Part shown: positions 9,225 through 17,547 of the stretch, piece after piece
Layout of the letters: every line of letters begins with the position of its first letter
Position numbering within the stretch: the first letter of the stretch is position 1
Source of the DNA: Gluconobacter sp. Dm-62
GTDB taxonomy: Bacteria > Pseudomonadota > Alphaproteobacteria > Acetobacterales > Acetobacteraceae
Direction: 5' to 3'
DNA: 64,000 bases
Assembly (NCBI RefSeq): GCF_018256155.1
Contig: NZ_JAERLY010000006.1
Span: forward strand, 114,282-178,281
Notes under the pieces: generated by a model
The model's database searches: none
Told to the model about the DNA's origin: nothing
What the model saw: only the letters and a program-made list of their open reading frames with translations
Position numbers and translations under genes: made by a program

Positions 9225-9818
9225 TCATGGCGCGGCTGAGGCAGTCGTCGCAGCCAGAACCCGGCGCACCGCATCGGCCGCCCCGGGACCGGCCCAGTCC
9301 AGCGATCCCGCTGCCGTCGCCCGAACGCGTCCTGCATTATCAATCAGGAATGTTACGGGGATGGCAAGCGCTCCGTTCCCGGACAACATTTTCAGATCCT
9401 CACCGGTGACCGTCCAGGCGGGCAGCCCGACCACGTCATTGCGCGTCAGAAATGCCTGGATATCGTCCGGTGAACCACTTGAAACCGCAACCGGGATAAC
9501 CGGACAATCCGCTCCCCATGCTTTCATAAAAGCCGCCAGTCCCGGCAGTTCGTGACGGCACGGCGGGCACCAGGTCGCCCAGACATGCAGCAGAAACGGC
9601 GCCCCCCGACGCGAAGCCAGCGCATCGCGCGCGCCGGCCGCGCCGGACAGCCCAAACCCGACAGACCCCGAAACAGCTTTCCCCGGCATCAGACGGTCGA
9701 TCGGCATCCCCCGTCGCACGACTGTCCCCGCCAGCTTCGAGGCCCCATAACCCACCGCAGCGGCGAGGCCCGCTGTCCCGAAAACAACATTCCGGCGACT
9801 GAGCAGACCGGACCTCAC
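9225..9818 (-). CDS. TlpA-family thioredoxin-like protein, Tat-exported (copy 2)
   Basis: Second of three tandem TlpA-like genes; 197 aa from a GTG start at 9818 that overlaps the stop of copy 3 as GTGA. An in-frame ATG farther upstream would overlap copy 3 by over 70 bases and put non-signal residues before the Tat motif, so GTG is preferred. Arg8-Arg9 (LLSRRNVVFGTAG) is a twin-arginine signal. The redox site is [11 protein letters not shown] with WCPPC at 83-87, followed by PAWTVTGEDLK and the cis-proline segment AIPVTFLID typical of TlpA/ResA. Expected in the periplasm as a thiol reductase. Confidence 0.85.
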   Translation of the reverse strand: MRSGLLSRRNVVFGTAGLAAAVGYGASKLAGTVVRRGMPIDRLMPGKAVSGSVGFGLSGAAGARDALASRRGAPFLLHVWATWCPPCRHELPGLAAFMKAWGADCPVIPVAVSSGSPDDIQAFLTRNDVVGLPAWTVTGEDLKMLSGNGALAIPVTFLIDNAGRVRATAAGSLDWAGPGAADAVRRVLAATTASAAP

Positions 9819-10414
9819 GTCGGTTTGGATGCCTGAAGACCTGACAGGATCTTTTCCAGAGAGGCCTGACTGTCCGGCGCGCCCCACGCCATTTCCCCTT
9901 CGACGCTGGCCCGCAGTCGCCCCTGCGCATCAATCACGCAGGTCATGGGCAGGCTCGGCTCGCCGGAGGTAAACCACTGGGAAAATTCGTGCTGCCCCTG
10001 CGTCCAGGGCGCGATATGCGGCAGATTGCCCTGCGCCAGAAAGATCATGACTTTCGGCAGCGGGCTGGCCACGGCGACCGGGATCACGGGGATGCTTGAC
10101 CCTGTTTTCTCAATGAACGCATTCAGCGCCGGCAGCTCCACCCTGCATGGCGGGCACCAGGTCGCCCACAGATGCAGAATGAACGGCCGTCCTCGCATCG
10201 TGGACAGGGAAAGCGCCGTTCCCCCCGGCCCGGTAAGCTGGAAATTCACTGGTTCCAGCCGGGGTGCGCCGGGCGCGAGCGAGGGGAGCATCGGCTGCAC
10301 GCCATCAGCGGCACGCGCGGAATTCCCGAGCCCGCAATTGCAGAGGGAGGCTGCCGCAGCTAGGTTGGCCGCTCTTCCAAGAAGGGTTCGCCGGTCGATC
10401 TGCTTCCGAATCAT
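9815..10414 (-). CDS. TlpA-family thioredoxin-like protein, Tat-exported (copy 3, operon head)
   Basis: 199-aa periplasmic thiol-disulfide protein. Twin-arginine signal [19 protein letters not shown] with Arg8-Arg9; the hydrophobic region ends in two cysteines (SLCNCG) that do not fit a clear lipobox. [11 protein letters not shown] has the active site at 86-90, and SLPMTCVID holds the cis-Pro region. The start at 10414 is preferred over an upstream in-frame start because it places the Tat motif near the N-terminus. It heads the long minus-strand gene run and faces argH. A tlpA beside argH is a conserved alphaproteobacterial arrangement. Confidence 0.85.
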   Translation of the reverse strand: MIRKQIDRRTLLGRAANLAAAASLCNCGLGNSARAADGVQPMLPSLAPGAPRLEPVNFQLTGPGGTALSLSTMRGRPFILHLWATWCPPCRVELPALNAFIEKTGSSIPVIPVAVASPLPKVMIFLAQGNLPHIAPWTQGQHEFSQWFTSGEPSLPMTCVIDAQGRLRASVEGEMAWGAPDSQASLEKILSGLQASKPT

Positions 10415-10429
10415 CTGTTTACGGTTCCC

Positions 10430-11875
10430 ATGAAAAACGCTCCTGTCGACACACACTCAGATGCCGCTACATCCTTTGAAGGCACCGCCGCCAATCCGCA
10501 ATGGGGCGGCCGCTTCGCCTCAGGGCCAGCCGCCATCATGGGTGAGATCAACGCCTCCATCGGATTTGACAAAATCCTGTGGCGACAGGACATCCGCGGC
10601 TCCCTCGCCCATGCCGCCATGCTCCAGAAGGTCGGCCTGCTGACCGAGACCGAACTGGTCGAGATCCGTCAGGGCCTGGGCGACATCGCACAGGAAATCG
10701 GCGAAGGTCGCTTCGAGTTCTCCCCGGCCCTCGAAGACATCCACATGAACATCGAGGCCCGCCTGTCCGAGCGGATCGGCGAGGCCGGAAAGCGTCTGCA
10801 CACGGCGCGCTCGCGCAACGATCAGGTCGCCACCGATTTCCGCCTCTGGGTCCGCGACGCCATCGACGGCCTTCAGGAGCAGACCGCCGCCCTGATGCGC
10901 TCTCTCGCCACCCGCGCGCTCGAACATGCCGCAACGCCGATGCCGGGCTTCACGCATCTTCAGGTCGCCCAGCCGGTCACGTTCGGCCACCATCTTCTGG
11001 CCTATGTCGAAATGCTGTCGCGGGACCGTGGCCGTCTGCGCGACGCCCGCGCCCGTCTGAACGAATGTCCGCTCGGCTCGGCCGCCCTTGCCGGTACGTC
11101 CTTCCCGATCGACCGCCGCATGACCGCCGCAGCACTAGATTTCGACCGCCCGACCGCCAATTCCCTCGATGCCGTCTCAGACCGTGACTTCGCGCTCGAG
11201 TTCCTCTCTGCCCTGTCGCTACAGGCCATGCACCTGTCGCGCCTCGCTGAGGAAATCGTGATGTGGGCCTCCGCGCCCTTCGGGTTCGTCACGCTGTCCG
11301 ATGCCTTCACGACCGGCTCGTCCATTATGCCGCAAAAGCGCAATCCGGACGCCGCCGAACTCGTCCGCGCCAAGATCGGCCGCATCATGGGCGATTTCGT
11401 AGGCCTGCTGACGGTCATGAAGGGCCTGCCCCTCGCCTATGCCAAGGACACGCAGGAAGACAAGGAACCGGTCTTCGACGCGACCGAGGCCATGACGCTC
11501 TCGCTGGCCGCCATGGACGGCATGATCCGGGATCTGAAAGCCAACACGCCTCGGATGCGCGAAGTCGCGGGCATGGGCTTCTCCACCGCCACGGACCTCG
11601 CAGACTGGCTGGTCCGCGAACTGCGCGTCCCCTTCCGCACCGCCCATCATGTCACCGGCCGTCTGGTCGGCATGGCGGAACAGAAAGGCTGCGATCTGGC
11701 CGATCTGTCGCTTGAAGAGATGCAGTCCGTCGAACCGCAGATCAACAAGGGCGTCTTCGATGTTCTGACCGTCGAAGCGTCTCTGGCGTCCCGCACCAGC
11801 GAAGGCGGCACCGCCCCGGCCAATGTGAAGCATCAGGCCGAAGCATGGCTCGCAAAACTTGGAGAAACCGCGTGA
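10430..11875 (+). CDS. argH: Argininosuccinate lyase
   Basis: Cleaves argininosuccinate to arginine and fumarate, the last step of arginine synthesis. The 481-aa protein has the N-terminal WGGRF motif at 25-29, the [10 protein letters not shown] segment and the fumarase/aspartase superfamily signature [15 protein letters not shown] near 296-310, which holds the catalytic serine loop. No nearer start codon precedes WGGRF, so the ATG at 10430 is used. That leaves only 15 bases to the start of the divergent tlpA-like gene. The stop overlaps the next gene's GTG (GTGA). Confidence 0.97.
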   Translation: MKNAPVDTHSDAATSFEGTAANPQWGGRFASGPAAIMGEINASIGFDKILWRQDIRGSLAHAAMLQKVGLLTETELVEIRQGLGDIAQEIGEGRFEFSPALEDIHMNIEARLSERIGEAGKRLHTARSRNDQVATDFRLWVRDAIDGLQEQTAALMRSLATRALEHAATPMPGFTHLQVAQPVTFGHHLLAYVEMLSRDRGRLRDARARLNECPLGSAALAGTSFPIDRRMTAAALDFDRPTANSLDAVSDRDFALEFLSALSLQAMHLSRLAEEIVMWASAPFGFVTLSDAFTTGSSIMPQKRNPDAAELVRAKIGRIMGDFVGLLTVMKGLPLAYAKDTQEDKEPVFDATEAMTLSLAAMDGMIRDLKANTPRMREVAGMGFSTATDLADWLVRELRVPFRTAHHVTGRLVGMAEQKGCDLADLSLEEMQSVEPQINKGVFDVLTVEASLASRTSEGGTAPANVKHQAEAWLAKLGETA

Positions 11876-12003
11876 AAACACTGCTGCTCGTCAGCATGGC
11901 GGTCATGGCTCTCAGCCTGACCGCATGCGGCAAAAAAGGCGCCCCGCATGCCCCGGGCCCCTCGCAAGACATTATCTATCCGGGCACATATCCGCCCGAA
12001 TAA
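11872..12003 (+). CDS. lptM: LptM-like small lipoprotein, 43 aa
   Basis: A short gene starting GTG at 11872, overlapping the argH stop by 4 bases. The peptide [19 protein letters not shown] is a lipoprotein signal with a lipobox ending at Cys18, followed directly by [11 protein letters not shown] CGxKGP-type start to the mature chain right after argH and before lysA is the hallmark of LptM (YifL), which helps the LptD LPS translocon mature in the outer membrane. Here lysA is not next but 6.7 kb away. The 3' end overlaps the convergent gluQ gene by 28 bases. Function is inferred from family and synteny. Confidence 0.8.
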   Translation: MKTLLLVSMAVMALSLTACGKKGAPHAPGPSQDIIYPGTYPPE

Positions 12004-12839
12004 GCGCTCGCCTCCAGAGCCTGCAACACGAGTGGATGGTCCAGAACCTGCCGGGCCGTCCACCCGTCCTGCCGCAGAACCCGCACGCCTTCCGCGCCAT
12101 CCCGTTTGGACAGCTTCTGCCCGTCCGCGTCCATAATGAGTGCATGATGGGCATAAACCGGTTCTGGCCAGCCCATGAGTTCCTGCAAAACCCGCTGAAC
12201 TGACGTCGCTTCATACAGATCCCGCCCCCGCGTCACGGTGGTCACACCCTCAAGCGCATCATCATGCGTGACGCACAGATGGTACGACACACCCGTATCC
12301 CGCCGCGCCAGAACGATGTCGCCGAACGCATCCGCCTTCCCGATGACGCGCCCGTGCCCGACCTCATGCCAGCCCGGCACCTCCTGCAAAACATCCAGCG
12401 CCCTCGCCATATCGAGCCGCCAGACCGGATCACGCCCCTGCCCCCCATGGACGCCACCATGCCGACAGGTTCCCGGATAAACGACACTCCCATCCGGCGC
12501 GACCTGCGTTGTCGCCCCGGCAATGTCCCGCCGGGTGCAGAAACATGGATACAGCAGCCCTCGCTCCCGCAAATTGGCCAGCACGGCATGATATTCCGGA
12601 AGATGCTCTGACTGCCGCCGGACCGGCCCGTCTGACGACAAACCGAGCCACTCCAGATCCTCACGCAACGCCTGCGTCAGGTCAGGTGTACAGCGCGTTG
12701 TATCGATGTCTTCGATACGAATCAGAAACTTCCCGTCCTCCCCCCCCATGATCCGCGAATACAGTCCCGAGACGACATGCCCCAGATGCAGAAACCCCGT
12801 GGGACTCGGCGCAAATCGTGTCGTGGCAGGAGGCGTCAT
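11976..12839 (-). CDS. gluQ: Glutamyl-Q tRNA(Asp) synthetase
   Basis: Truncated glutamyl-tRNA synthetase paralogue that charges queuosine-34 of tRNA(Asp) with glutamate. At 287 aa it has only the catalytic domain and no anticodon-binding domain. Motifs: RFAPSPTGFLHLGH (HIGH class I signature, about 8-21), a zinc site with Cys99, Cys101 and Cys125 plus Tyr121, and the KLSKRDG loop at 242-248 that distinguishes it from full GltX. The ATG at 12839 begins MTPPATTRFAPSP. It converges on lptM and overlaps its last 28 bases. Confidence 0.93.
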   Translation of the reverse strand: MTPPATTRFAPSPTGFLHLGHVVSGLYSRIMGGEDGKFLIRIEDIDTTRCTPDLTQALREDLEWLGLSSDGPVRRQSEHLPEYHAVLANLRERGLLYPCFCTRRDIAGATTQVAPDGSVVYPGTCRHGGVHGGQGRDPVWRLDMARALDVLQEVPGWHEVGHGRVIGKADAFGDIVLARRDTGVSYHLCVTHDDALEGVTTVTRGRDLYEATSVQRVLQELMGWPEPVYAHHALIMDADGQKLSKRDGAEGVRVLRQDGWTARQVLDHPLVLQALEASAYSGGYVPG

Positions 12840-12983
12840 GAATGTGTCACCAGCGTTTGCTTGCGGTCCGGGCAGTTTACTGGAATAGTTTTCGCAAAGA
12901 AGCCGACGACACGTGTTTTCCCGCTGTTTGTCCCGTTTTCATTCGGCGCCGTAATCCCCACATGTGTCGTCCTTGCAGAAAGG

Positions 12984-13556
12984 ATGCGTGTGGTGTCCGT
13001 CAGCGGTCAGCATTTTCCGGCTCTTGTCCTGAACGCGGATTTCCGTCCGCTGTCCTATTTTCCGCTCTCGCTTTGGTCCTGGCAGGAAGCCGTCAAAGCC
13101 GTCTTTCTCGATCGCGTCTCGGTCCTTTCGGAATATGAAGATGCCGTGGTCCACTCCCCAAGCCAGAGCATGCGCCTGCCCAGCGTCATAGCGCTGAAAG
13201 ACTATATTCCCAGCGCCCGCAAACCCGCCTTCACCCGCTTCAACGTTTTCCTGCGGGACAATTTCTCGTGTCAGTACTGCCATGACCGATTGCCCACGCA
13301 TGAGCTGACCTTCGATCACGTCATCCCCCGCGCCCGCGGCGGCCGGACGACCTGGGAAAACGTCGTTACCGCCTGTAGCCCCTGCAACCTGCTCAAGGGC
13401 TCCAAACTACCAAGCGAACTCGGCATGCATCCGCACCGCAAACCGGTGCAACCCAGCAGCCGCTGCCTTCAGGAAAACGGCCGGACCTTCCCGCCCCATT
13501 ACCTTCACGAAAGCTGGCGCGATTATCTGTACTGGAATACCGAACTCGAAACCTGA
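12984..13556 (+). CDS. HNH endonuclease family protein
   Basis: About 190 aa. The C-terminal half holds an HNH/zinc module: CQYCHDRLPTHELTFDHVIPRARGGRTTWENVV then CSPCNLLKG, i.e. two CxxC pairs around the His-Asn core. The N-terminal half (PALVLNADFRPLSYFPLSLWSWQEAVKAV) is the domain usually found in front of HNH in this widespread, functionally unassigned alphaproteobacterial protein. AGAAAGG directly precedes the ATG, too close for ideal spacing, so GTG codons at 12990 or 12993 may be the true start. No partner methylase or toxin lies beside it, so a restriction role is not supported. Confidence 0.85.
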   Translation: MRVVSVSGQHFPALVLNADFRPLSYFPLSLWSWQEAVKAVFLDRVSVLSEYEDAVVHSPSQSMRLPSVIALKDYIPSARKPAFTRFNVFLRDNFSCQYCHDRLPTHELTFDHVIPRARGGRTTWENVVTACSPCNLLKGSKLPSELGMHPHRKPVQPSSRCLQENGRTFPPHYLHESWRDYLYWNTELET

Positions 13557-13620
13557 GCAGACGTTCTCTCTGTCCAAGTTCTGGTCAATTTCTGGCCAGA
13601 TTCTGCAAGGATGGACCTCC

Positions 13621-14067
13621 ATGCGCACTGGACTTCTGCTGACGACACTGGCCCTCGGCCTGTCTGTGACGGCTCTCCCCGCTTCCGCCGAAACCCTGCA
13701 TCTTTTCGGCCCCTTCAAGGGCGAACATGGTGCGACGGCCCCGATCAAGGGCTCGGCCTCCGCCATGCTGGACACCACGAAAAACACGCTGACCTACCGG
13801 TTCGAAGATAATGGCCTGTCCGGCCCAGTCACGGCCGCCCATCTGCATGGTCCCGCAGCCGAAGGTCAGGATGCTGGCGTCCTCGCCCCGATCAACGGTC
13901 CGTACACAACCCGCATGACCGGAACGCTCCAGCTCACGCCAGATCAGGTGAAAGAAGTTCAGGCCGGTCAGAGCTACATCAATCTCCATACCGAAAAATA
14001 TCCAGACGGAGAGGCCCGTGCCCAACTCACAACGGATCTGACCGGACATAAACACCACAGCGAATAA
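13621..14067 (+). CDS. CHRD-domain secreted protein
   Basis: 148 aa. Residues 1-23 form a Sec signal peptide (MRTGLLLTTLALGLSVTALPASA). The mature chain is one CHRD (chordin-like) domain: LTYRFEDNGLSGPVTAAHLHGPAAEGQDAG, then TGTLQLTPDQVKEVQAGQSYINLHTEKYPDGEARAQL, with the typical AAHLHG and NLHTxxYPxGE motifs. Bacterial CHRD proteins are periplasmic or extracellular and their function is largely unknown. A strong bidirectional terminator follows 18 bases after the stop. Confidence 0.85.
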   Translation: MRTGLLLTTLALGLSVTALPASAETLHLFGPFKGEHGATAPIKGSASAMLDTTKNTLTYRFEDNGLSGPVTAAHLHGPAAEGQDAGVLAPINGPYTTRMTGTLQLTPDQVKEVQAGQSYINLHTEKYPDGEARAQLTTDLTGHKHHSE

Positions 14068-14085
14068 ACACATTTCCTCAATATG

Positions 14086-14122
14086 AAAAAAGGCCTGCCC
14101 CTACATGGGACAGGCCTTTTTT
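14086..14122. terminator. Bidirectional Rho-independent terminator
   Basis: An A-run leads into AGGCCTG (14091-14097), pairing with CAGGCCT (14111-14117), followed by a T-run on the plus strand. It lies between the convergent CHRD gene and the repeat-containing secreted protein gene and can serve both. Confidence 0.9.
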
Positions 14123-14138
14123 ATTGCCAGACTTCGAA

Positions 14139-14160
14139 GCGAAAGCTTTTCAGCTTTCGC
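14139..14160 (-). terminator. Hairpin just after the minus-strand repeat-protein gene
   Basis: GCGAAAGCT and AGCTTTCGC pair perfectly over a 4-base TTTC loop, 9 bases past the stop of the minus-strand gene ending at 14169. There is no proper T-run, so it may be an mRNA 3'-end stabiliser upstream of the main terminator. Confidence 0.5.
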
Positions 14161-14168
14161 AGAGCACC

Positions 14169-14582
14169 TCACTGGCCAGCAGCATTGTCTTTGGCATCCG
14201 GAGTTTGGGCCGGACGGCCCGGATCAAGGTCATGAGCCGTTTTTTTCGTCCAGGTGCCGGTATCATGGACGGCCTCTTTAGTGCCGGCCTTGGTTGCTTT
14301 CCAGCCCTTTTCGCTTTCGCGGCCAGTCCAGTGCGCTGCATGGGAAACGCCATTTTTCGTGGCATCCCAACCCTTTACACTTTGCGTCTTGGTCCAGTCG
14401 GCAGCATCAGACGTCCCATGACGAACCGCGGCCCAGGACTGGCGTACATTCCGGCAAAGATCGGTCTCGCAGGGTTTTTCCGTAGTGGCGGCTGCCTTGG
14501 CCGTTGGCGCCACGGCGCCCGGCATGACAGCCAGAGCCGCCAGAAACAAGGTAGCAGAAGAAGAAAGAAACCGGATCGACAT
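14169..14582 (-). CDS. Hypothetical secreted protein with degenerate tandem repeats, 137 aa
   Basis: No family recognised. The signal peptide is MSIRFLSSSATLFLAALAVMPGAVA plus a few residues. The mature part holds a repeated motif: AADWTKTQSVKGWDATKNGVS, AAHWTGRESEKGWKATKAGTK, EAVHDTGTWTKK, i.e. roughly 20-residue units built on W-T and KGW-x-ATK, charged and probably helical. Two Cys (CETDLC) lie just after the signal. The start at 14582 has a GGGAG site 8 bases upstream. It follows guaA on the same strand but a terminator separates them. The tail DLDPGRPAQTPDAKDNAAG looks disordered. Confidence 0.65.
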   Translation of the reverse strand: MSIRFLSSSATLFLAALAVMPGAVAPTAKAAATTEKPCETDLCRNVRQSWAAVRHGTSDAADWTKTQSVKGWDATKNGVSHAAHWTGRESEKGWKATKAGTKEAVHDTGTWTKKTAHDLDPGRPAQTPDAKDNAAGQ

Positions 14583-14657
14583 CAGAAAACTCCCTGATTT
14601 TGAAGAATCTACCCTGTCACTCCTGGAAAGAGCAAACAAGACAGATGGACGAGACAA

Positions 14658-14686
14658 ATAAAAACCCCGCATTCCTGCGGGGTTCC
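14658..14686 (-). terminator. Rho-independent terminator of guaA
   Basis: On the minus strand AACCCCGC and GCGGGGTT (14663-14670 with 14677-14684) form a GC-rich stem over a 6-base loop followed by TTTTTATTT, about 35 bases past the guaA stop. Confidence 0.9.
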
Positions 14687-14718
14687 CAAAATCTTTTATC
14701 GAATGATCAAATGCAGGA

Positions 14719-16341
14719 TCATTCCCACTCAATCGTTCCAGGCGGCTTGGACGTGATATCGTAAGTGACGCGGTTAATGCCACGCACCTCATTGACGATA
14801 CGACCCGCAACCCGGTTCAGGAATGCGAAGTCGAACGGATAGACTTCCGCCGTCATACCATCCGTGCTGGTCACGGCACGCAGGGCACAGGCCTGATCGT
14901 AGGTCCGGCCATCACCCATGACGCCTACGGTACGCACAGGCAGCAGAACCGCAAAAGCCTGCCAGATCGCATCATACAGCCCGGCACGACGGATTTCCTC
15001 AAGATAGATCACATCCACCTTGCGCAGCAGGTCTAGCTTTTCCTTCGTGACGTCACCCGGAATACGGATCGCCAGTCCCGGCCCCGGGAACGGATGCCGC
15101 CCGACGATGCTTTCCGGAATACCGAGCTCACGGCCAAGCATGCGGACCTCGTCCTTGAACAGCTCACGCAGCGGCTCGACCAGTTCCATGTTCATACGGT
15201 CCGGCAGACCGCCGACATTGTGATGGGACTTGATGGTCACGGACGGACCACCCGAGAAGCTCACGCTCTCGATCACATCCGGATACAGCGTGCCCTGTGC
15301 AAGGAACTGCGCGCCACCCAGCTTCGCCGCTTCTTCCTCGAAGACCTCGATGAACAGGCGGCCGATCGTCTTACGCTTGGTTTCCGGGTCCGTCACGCCA
15401 GCCAGTTCGCGCAGGAACAGCTCAGACGCATCACGATGAACAAGGCGGATGTTAAAGCGGCCACGGAAGGTCTTGACGACTTCGTCCGTCTCGCCCGTGC
15501 GCATGATGCCCGGATCGACGAAAATGCAGGTCAGCTGATCGCCGATCGCATCATGGATCAGCTTGGCGGCAACAGAGCTGTCGACACCGCCCGACAGACC
15601 ACAGATCACACGCCCCGAACCGACCTGCTTGCGGATGCGGGCGATTTCCAGATCGCGGAAACCCGCCATCGTCCAGGTTCCACTGCAACCCGCAACATTA
15701 TGCGTGAAGTTGCGGATCAGCGCGGCACCATGGGGCGTGTGCACGACTTCCGGATGGAACTGCACGCCATACAGACGACGCCCCTCATCCGCGATGATCG
15801 CGAACGGTGCGCCTTCGGAATGGGCGACAGCGCGGAAACCCGGCGGAAGCTGCGTGACGCGATCGCCATGGCTCATCCAGACCTGCTCGCGCTTGCCGCG
15901 CGCCCAGACACCCCGGAACAGCGAGCAGTCTTCGGCAATATCAATATAAGCGCGACCGAATTCGCGGTGCTCGTGGTTCTCAACCTTGCCGCCCAGCATC
16001 TGGCACATCGCCTGCTGGCCATAGCAGATCCCCAGCACAGGGCGGTTCAGCGCGAAAACCACTTCCGGAATCGGCGGTGCATTCTCGTCATGCACGCTGG
16101 CCGGGCTGCCGGACAGGATGATGCCACGCGGGTTGAAAGCGCGGATCTTTTCCTCAGTCGCGGTATATGGCCAGATCTCGCAGTAAACGCCGCTTTCGCG
16201 GACGCGGCGCGCAATGAGCTGCGTCACCTGACTGCCGAAATCCAGAATGAGGATACGGTCTTCGTGAAGAGTTTCGTCGAGCTTTTCGACGGTGCTGGCG
16301 TCCTGCTGGGTCAATGTCATGGCCTCGCGTTCCGGTTTCAT
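14719..16341 (-). CDS. guaA: GMP synthase (glutamine-hydrolysing)
   Basis: Converts XMP to GMP with glutamine and ATP. Domains in order: class I glutamine amidotransferase with nucleophile in GICYGQQ (Cys106 in this numbering) and the HPEVVHT catalytic His-Glu, then the ATP-pyrophosphatase domain starting [12 protein letters not shown], then the dimerisation domain ending KPPGTIEWE, the canonical C-terminus. The ATG at 16341 ([13 protein letters not shown]) has AAAGG upstream; the ATG at 16320 is a possible alternative. About 540 aa, slightly long for the family because of the N-terminal extension. Confidence 0.97.
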   Translation of the reverse strand: MKPEREAMTLTQQDASTVEKLDETLHEDRILILDFGSQVTQLIARRVRESGVYCEIWPYTATEEKIRAFNPRGIILSGSPASVHDENAPPIPEVVFALNRPVLGICYGQQAMCQMLGGKVENHEHREFGRAYIDIAEDCSLFRGVWARGKREQVWMSHGDRVTQLPPGFRAVAHSEGAPFAIIADEGRRLYGVQFHPEVVHTPHGAALIRNFTHNVAGCSGTWTMAGFRDLEIARIRKQVGSGRVICGLSGGVDSSVAAKLIHDAIGDQLTCIFVDPGIMRTGETDEVVKTFRGRFNIRLVHRDASELFLRELAGVTDPETKRKTIGRLFIEVFEEEAAKLGGAQFLAQGTLYPDVIESVSFSGGPSVTIKSHHNVGGLPDRMNMELVEPLRELFKDEVRMLGRELGIPESIVGRHPFPGPGLAIRIPGDVTKEKLDLLRKVDVIYLEEIRRAGLYDAIWQAFAVLLPVRTVGVMGDGRTYDQACALRAVTSTDGMTAEVYPFDFAFLNRVAGRIVNEVRGINRVTYDITSKPPGTIEWE

Positions 16342-16416
16342 GGTGCCTTTTGAGGCTCTCCTATAAGGTGTTGTGTCGTCTGCGTCATCCATTCTGCAAC
16401 ATGGAACAGGAACAAC

Positions 16417-16794
16417 ATGCGCCTGCCAGCACTTTTCGCCCTCTCCGCCACGGCTCTTCTCGCCGCCTGCGCCGGTACTCCCGACCCCGGACATGATCCG
16501 CAGGGCTCATGGGTCGGTGCGCTCGTTACAGATCAGGGCACCTGCCCGACCACACGCCCCTCAACATTGCGGATCCGCGGCAAGGAGATTCTGTTCACAC
16601 CAGAAGACGGCTCACAGGTTCTGCACGGCACATATACGCCCGGAACCCATCGCTATCATGCCGAACTCGCCATGACGGACATGAACCATCACAACACGGC
16701 TGTCGTCTTCAACGGCTACCCCGTCGGACAGGCCATCGGCGGCATTTTCGGCTCGCCGTCATGCCGTGCGCATATCACCATGACGCGGAACTGA
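16417..16794 (+). CDS. Hypothetical lipoprotein, 125 aa
   Basis: No family recognised. The N-terminus [18 protein letters not shown] is a type II signal peptide with lipobox LAAC at 15-18, so it should be lipid-anchored. The mature chain has [39 protein letters not shown] and a C-terminal Cys ([10 protein letters not shown]), suggesting a small beta-rich fold with one disulfide. It is divergent from guaA, with starts about 75 bases apart. Confidence 0.7.
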   Translation: MRLPALFALSATALLAACAGTPDPGHDPQGSWVGALVTDQGTCPTTRPSTLRIRGKEILFTPEDGSQVLHGTYTPGTHRYHAELAMTDMNHHNTAVVFNGYPVGQAIGGIFGSPSCRAHITMTRN

Positions 16795-16808
16795 AATTTT
16801 TTCGAAAG

Positions 16809-16847
16809 CGGGGTTGTCAGGTCAGTTAAGCCTCTGTAAAACCCCGC
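16809..16847. terminator. Inverted repeat between lipoprotein gene and tRNA
   Basis: GCGGGGTT (16809-16816) and AACCCCGC (16840-16847) match perfectly over a 23-base loop. On the minus strand it runs into TTTCGAAAAAATTT, so it could end antisense transcription coming from the response-regulator gene, but the long loop makes this weak. Confidence 0.35.
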
Positions 16848-16855
16848 CTCACAGC

Positions 16856-16932
16856 GCACCCGTAGCTCAACTGGATAGAGCACCAGACTACGAATCTGGG
16901 GGTTAGAGGTTCAAGTCCTTTCGGGTGCACCA
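16856..16932 (+). tRNA. tRNA-Arg (anticodon ACG)
   Basis: Full cloverleaf of 77 nt. The acceptor stem GCACCCG (16856-16862) pairs with CGGGTGC (16922-16928), discriminator A, and the CCA end is encoded (16930-16932). The D arm includes GCTC..GAGC, the anticodon stem is CCAGA/TCTGG with loop CTACGAA, giving anticodon ACG, and the T loop is TTCAAGT. A34 is expected to be edited to inosine by TadA to read CGU/CGC/CGA. Confidence 0.97.
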
Positions 16933-16966
16933 CATTGATTTCTCCCCCTTACAATTTATCGGTACT

Positions 16967-17401
16967 TCAGTGCCGGATACGCTCCAGACAGCGATAGACC
17001 TCGTCCCATTCATAGGGCTTGGACAGAAACATCGTGCCTCCTGGCAGCTTCCCCAGATCCTGAATTCGGGTTCCTGACGTCAGAACCAGTCCAATTTCAG
17101 GGCGCTGCTCACGGATCAGGCAGGCAAGACCTACCCCATCCATATCGCCAGGCATATTTACGTCAGAAAAGATGGTGCCAATGTCCGGGTGTCGCTCAAG
17201 CACCGCCAGCGCTTCGCCCGCATCAGCTGCGAGAGAGGCTTCGTAACCTGCTTCTTCCAGCATATCCGCCGCGAGAAAGCGCAGGAGCGCCTGATCCTCG
17301 ACAACAAGAACATGCTTTCTGTTAACCCTTTTGGAGTCTCCGCGGGATCCTCCTTTCGGAGTAACGCGCGACGAAGCCTCCTTCATGGACATGACATACA
17401 T
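16967..17401 (-). CDS. Single-domain response regulator
   Basis: 144 aa; only a receiver (REC) domain, about residues 28-144, with no DNA-binding output. Acidic pocket Glu35/Asp36 (VLVVEDQALL), phosphoacceptor Asp80 (IFSDVNMPG), Thr108/Ser109 (LVLTSGT) and Lys128 (FLSKPYEWDEV) are all present. The start at 17401 is supported by GGAAGGTGA just upstream; residues earlier in the frame are not family-like. No histidine kinase is adjacent, so it is an orphan CheY/CpdR-like regulator. It lies 146 bases downstream of the protease gene on the same strand. Confidence 0.9.
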   Translation of the reverse strand: MYVMSMKEASSRVTPKGGSRGDSKRVNRKHVLVVEDQALLRFLAADMLEEAGYEASLAADAGEALAVLERHPDIGTIFSDVNMPGDMDGVGLACLIREQRPEIGLVLTSGTRIQDLGKLPGGTMFLSKPYEWDEVYRCLERIRH

Positions 17402-17547
17402 GGCAATCACCTTCCGGGATTGAAAAACCTGTAACACCCAATCTGGCGTCCTGCCCTGTGCAACGTCGCGACCGGGCTTATGTTTGCATGTGTGAATTTT
17501 TTCTGACGTGCATCTGACGCATGGGAACCTGAAAAATATTTCCGGGT

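Noticed and set aside
12984..13556. HNH gene as part of a restriction or toxin system
   Set aside because: Neighbours are gluQ and a CHRD protein; no methylase, immunity or phage gene is present.
15094..16353. Long plus-strand frame opposite guaA
   Set aside because: Overlaps guaA entirely, without motifs or a ribosome-binding site.
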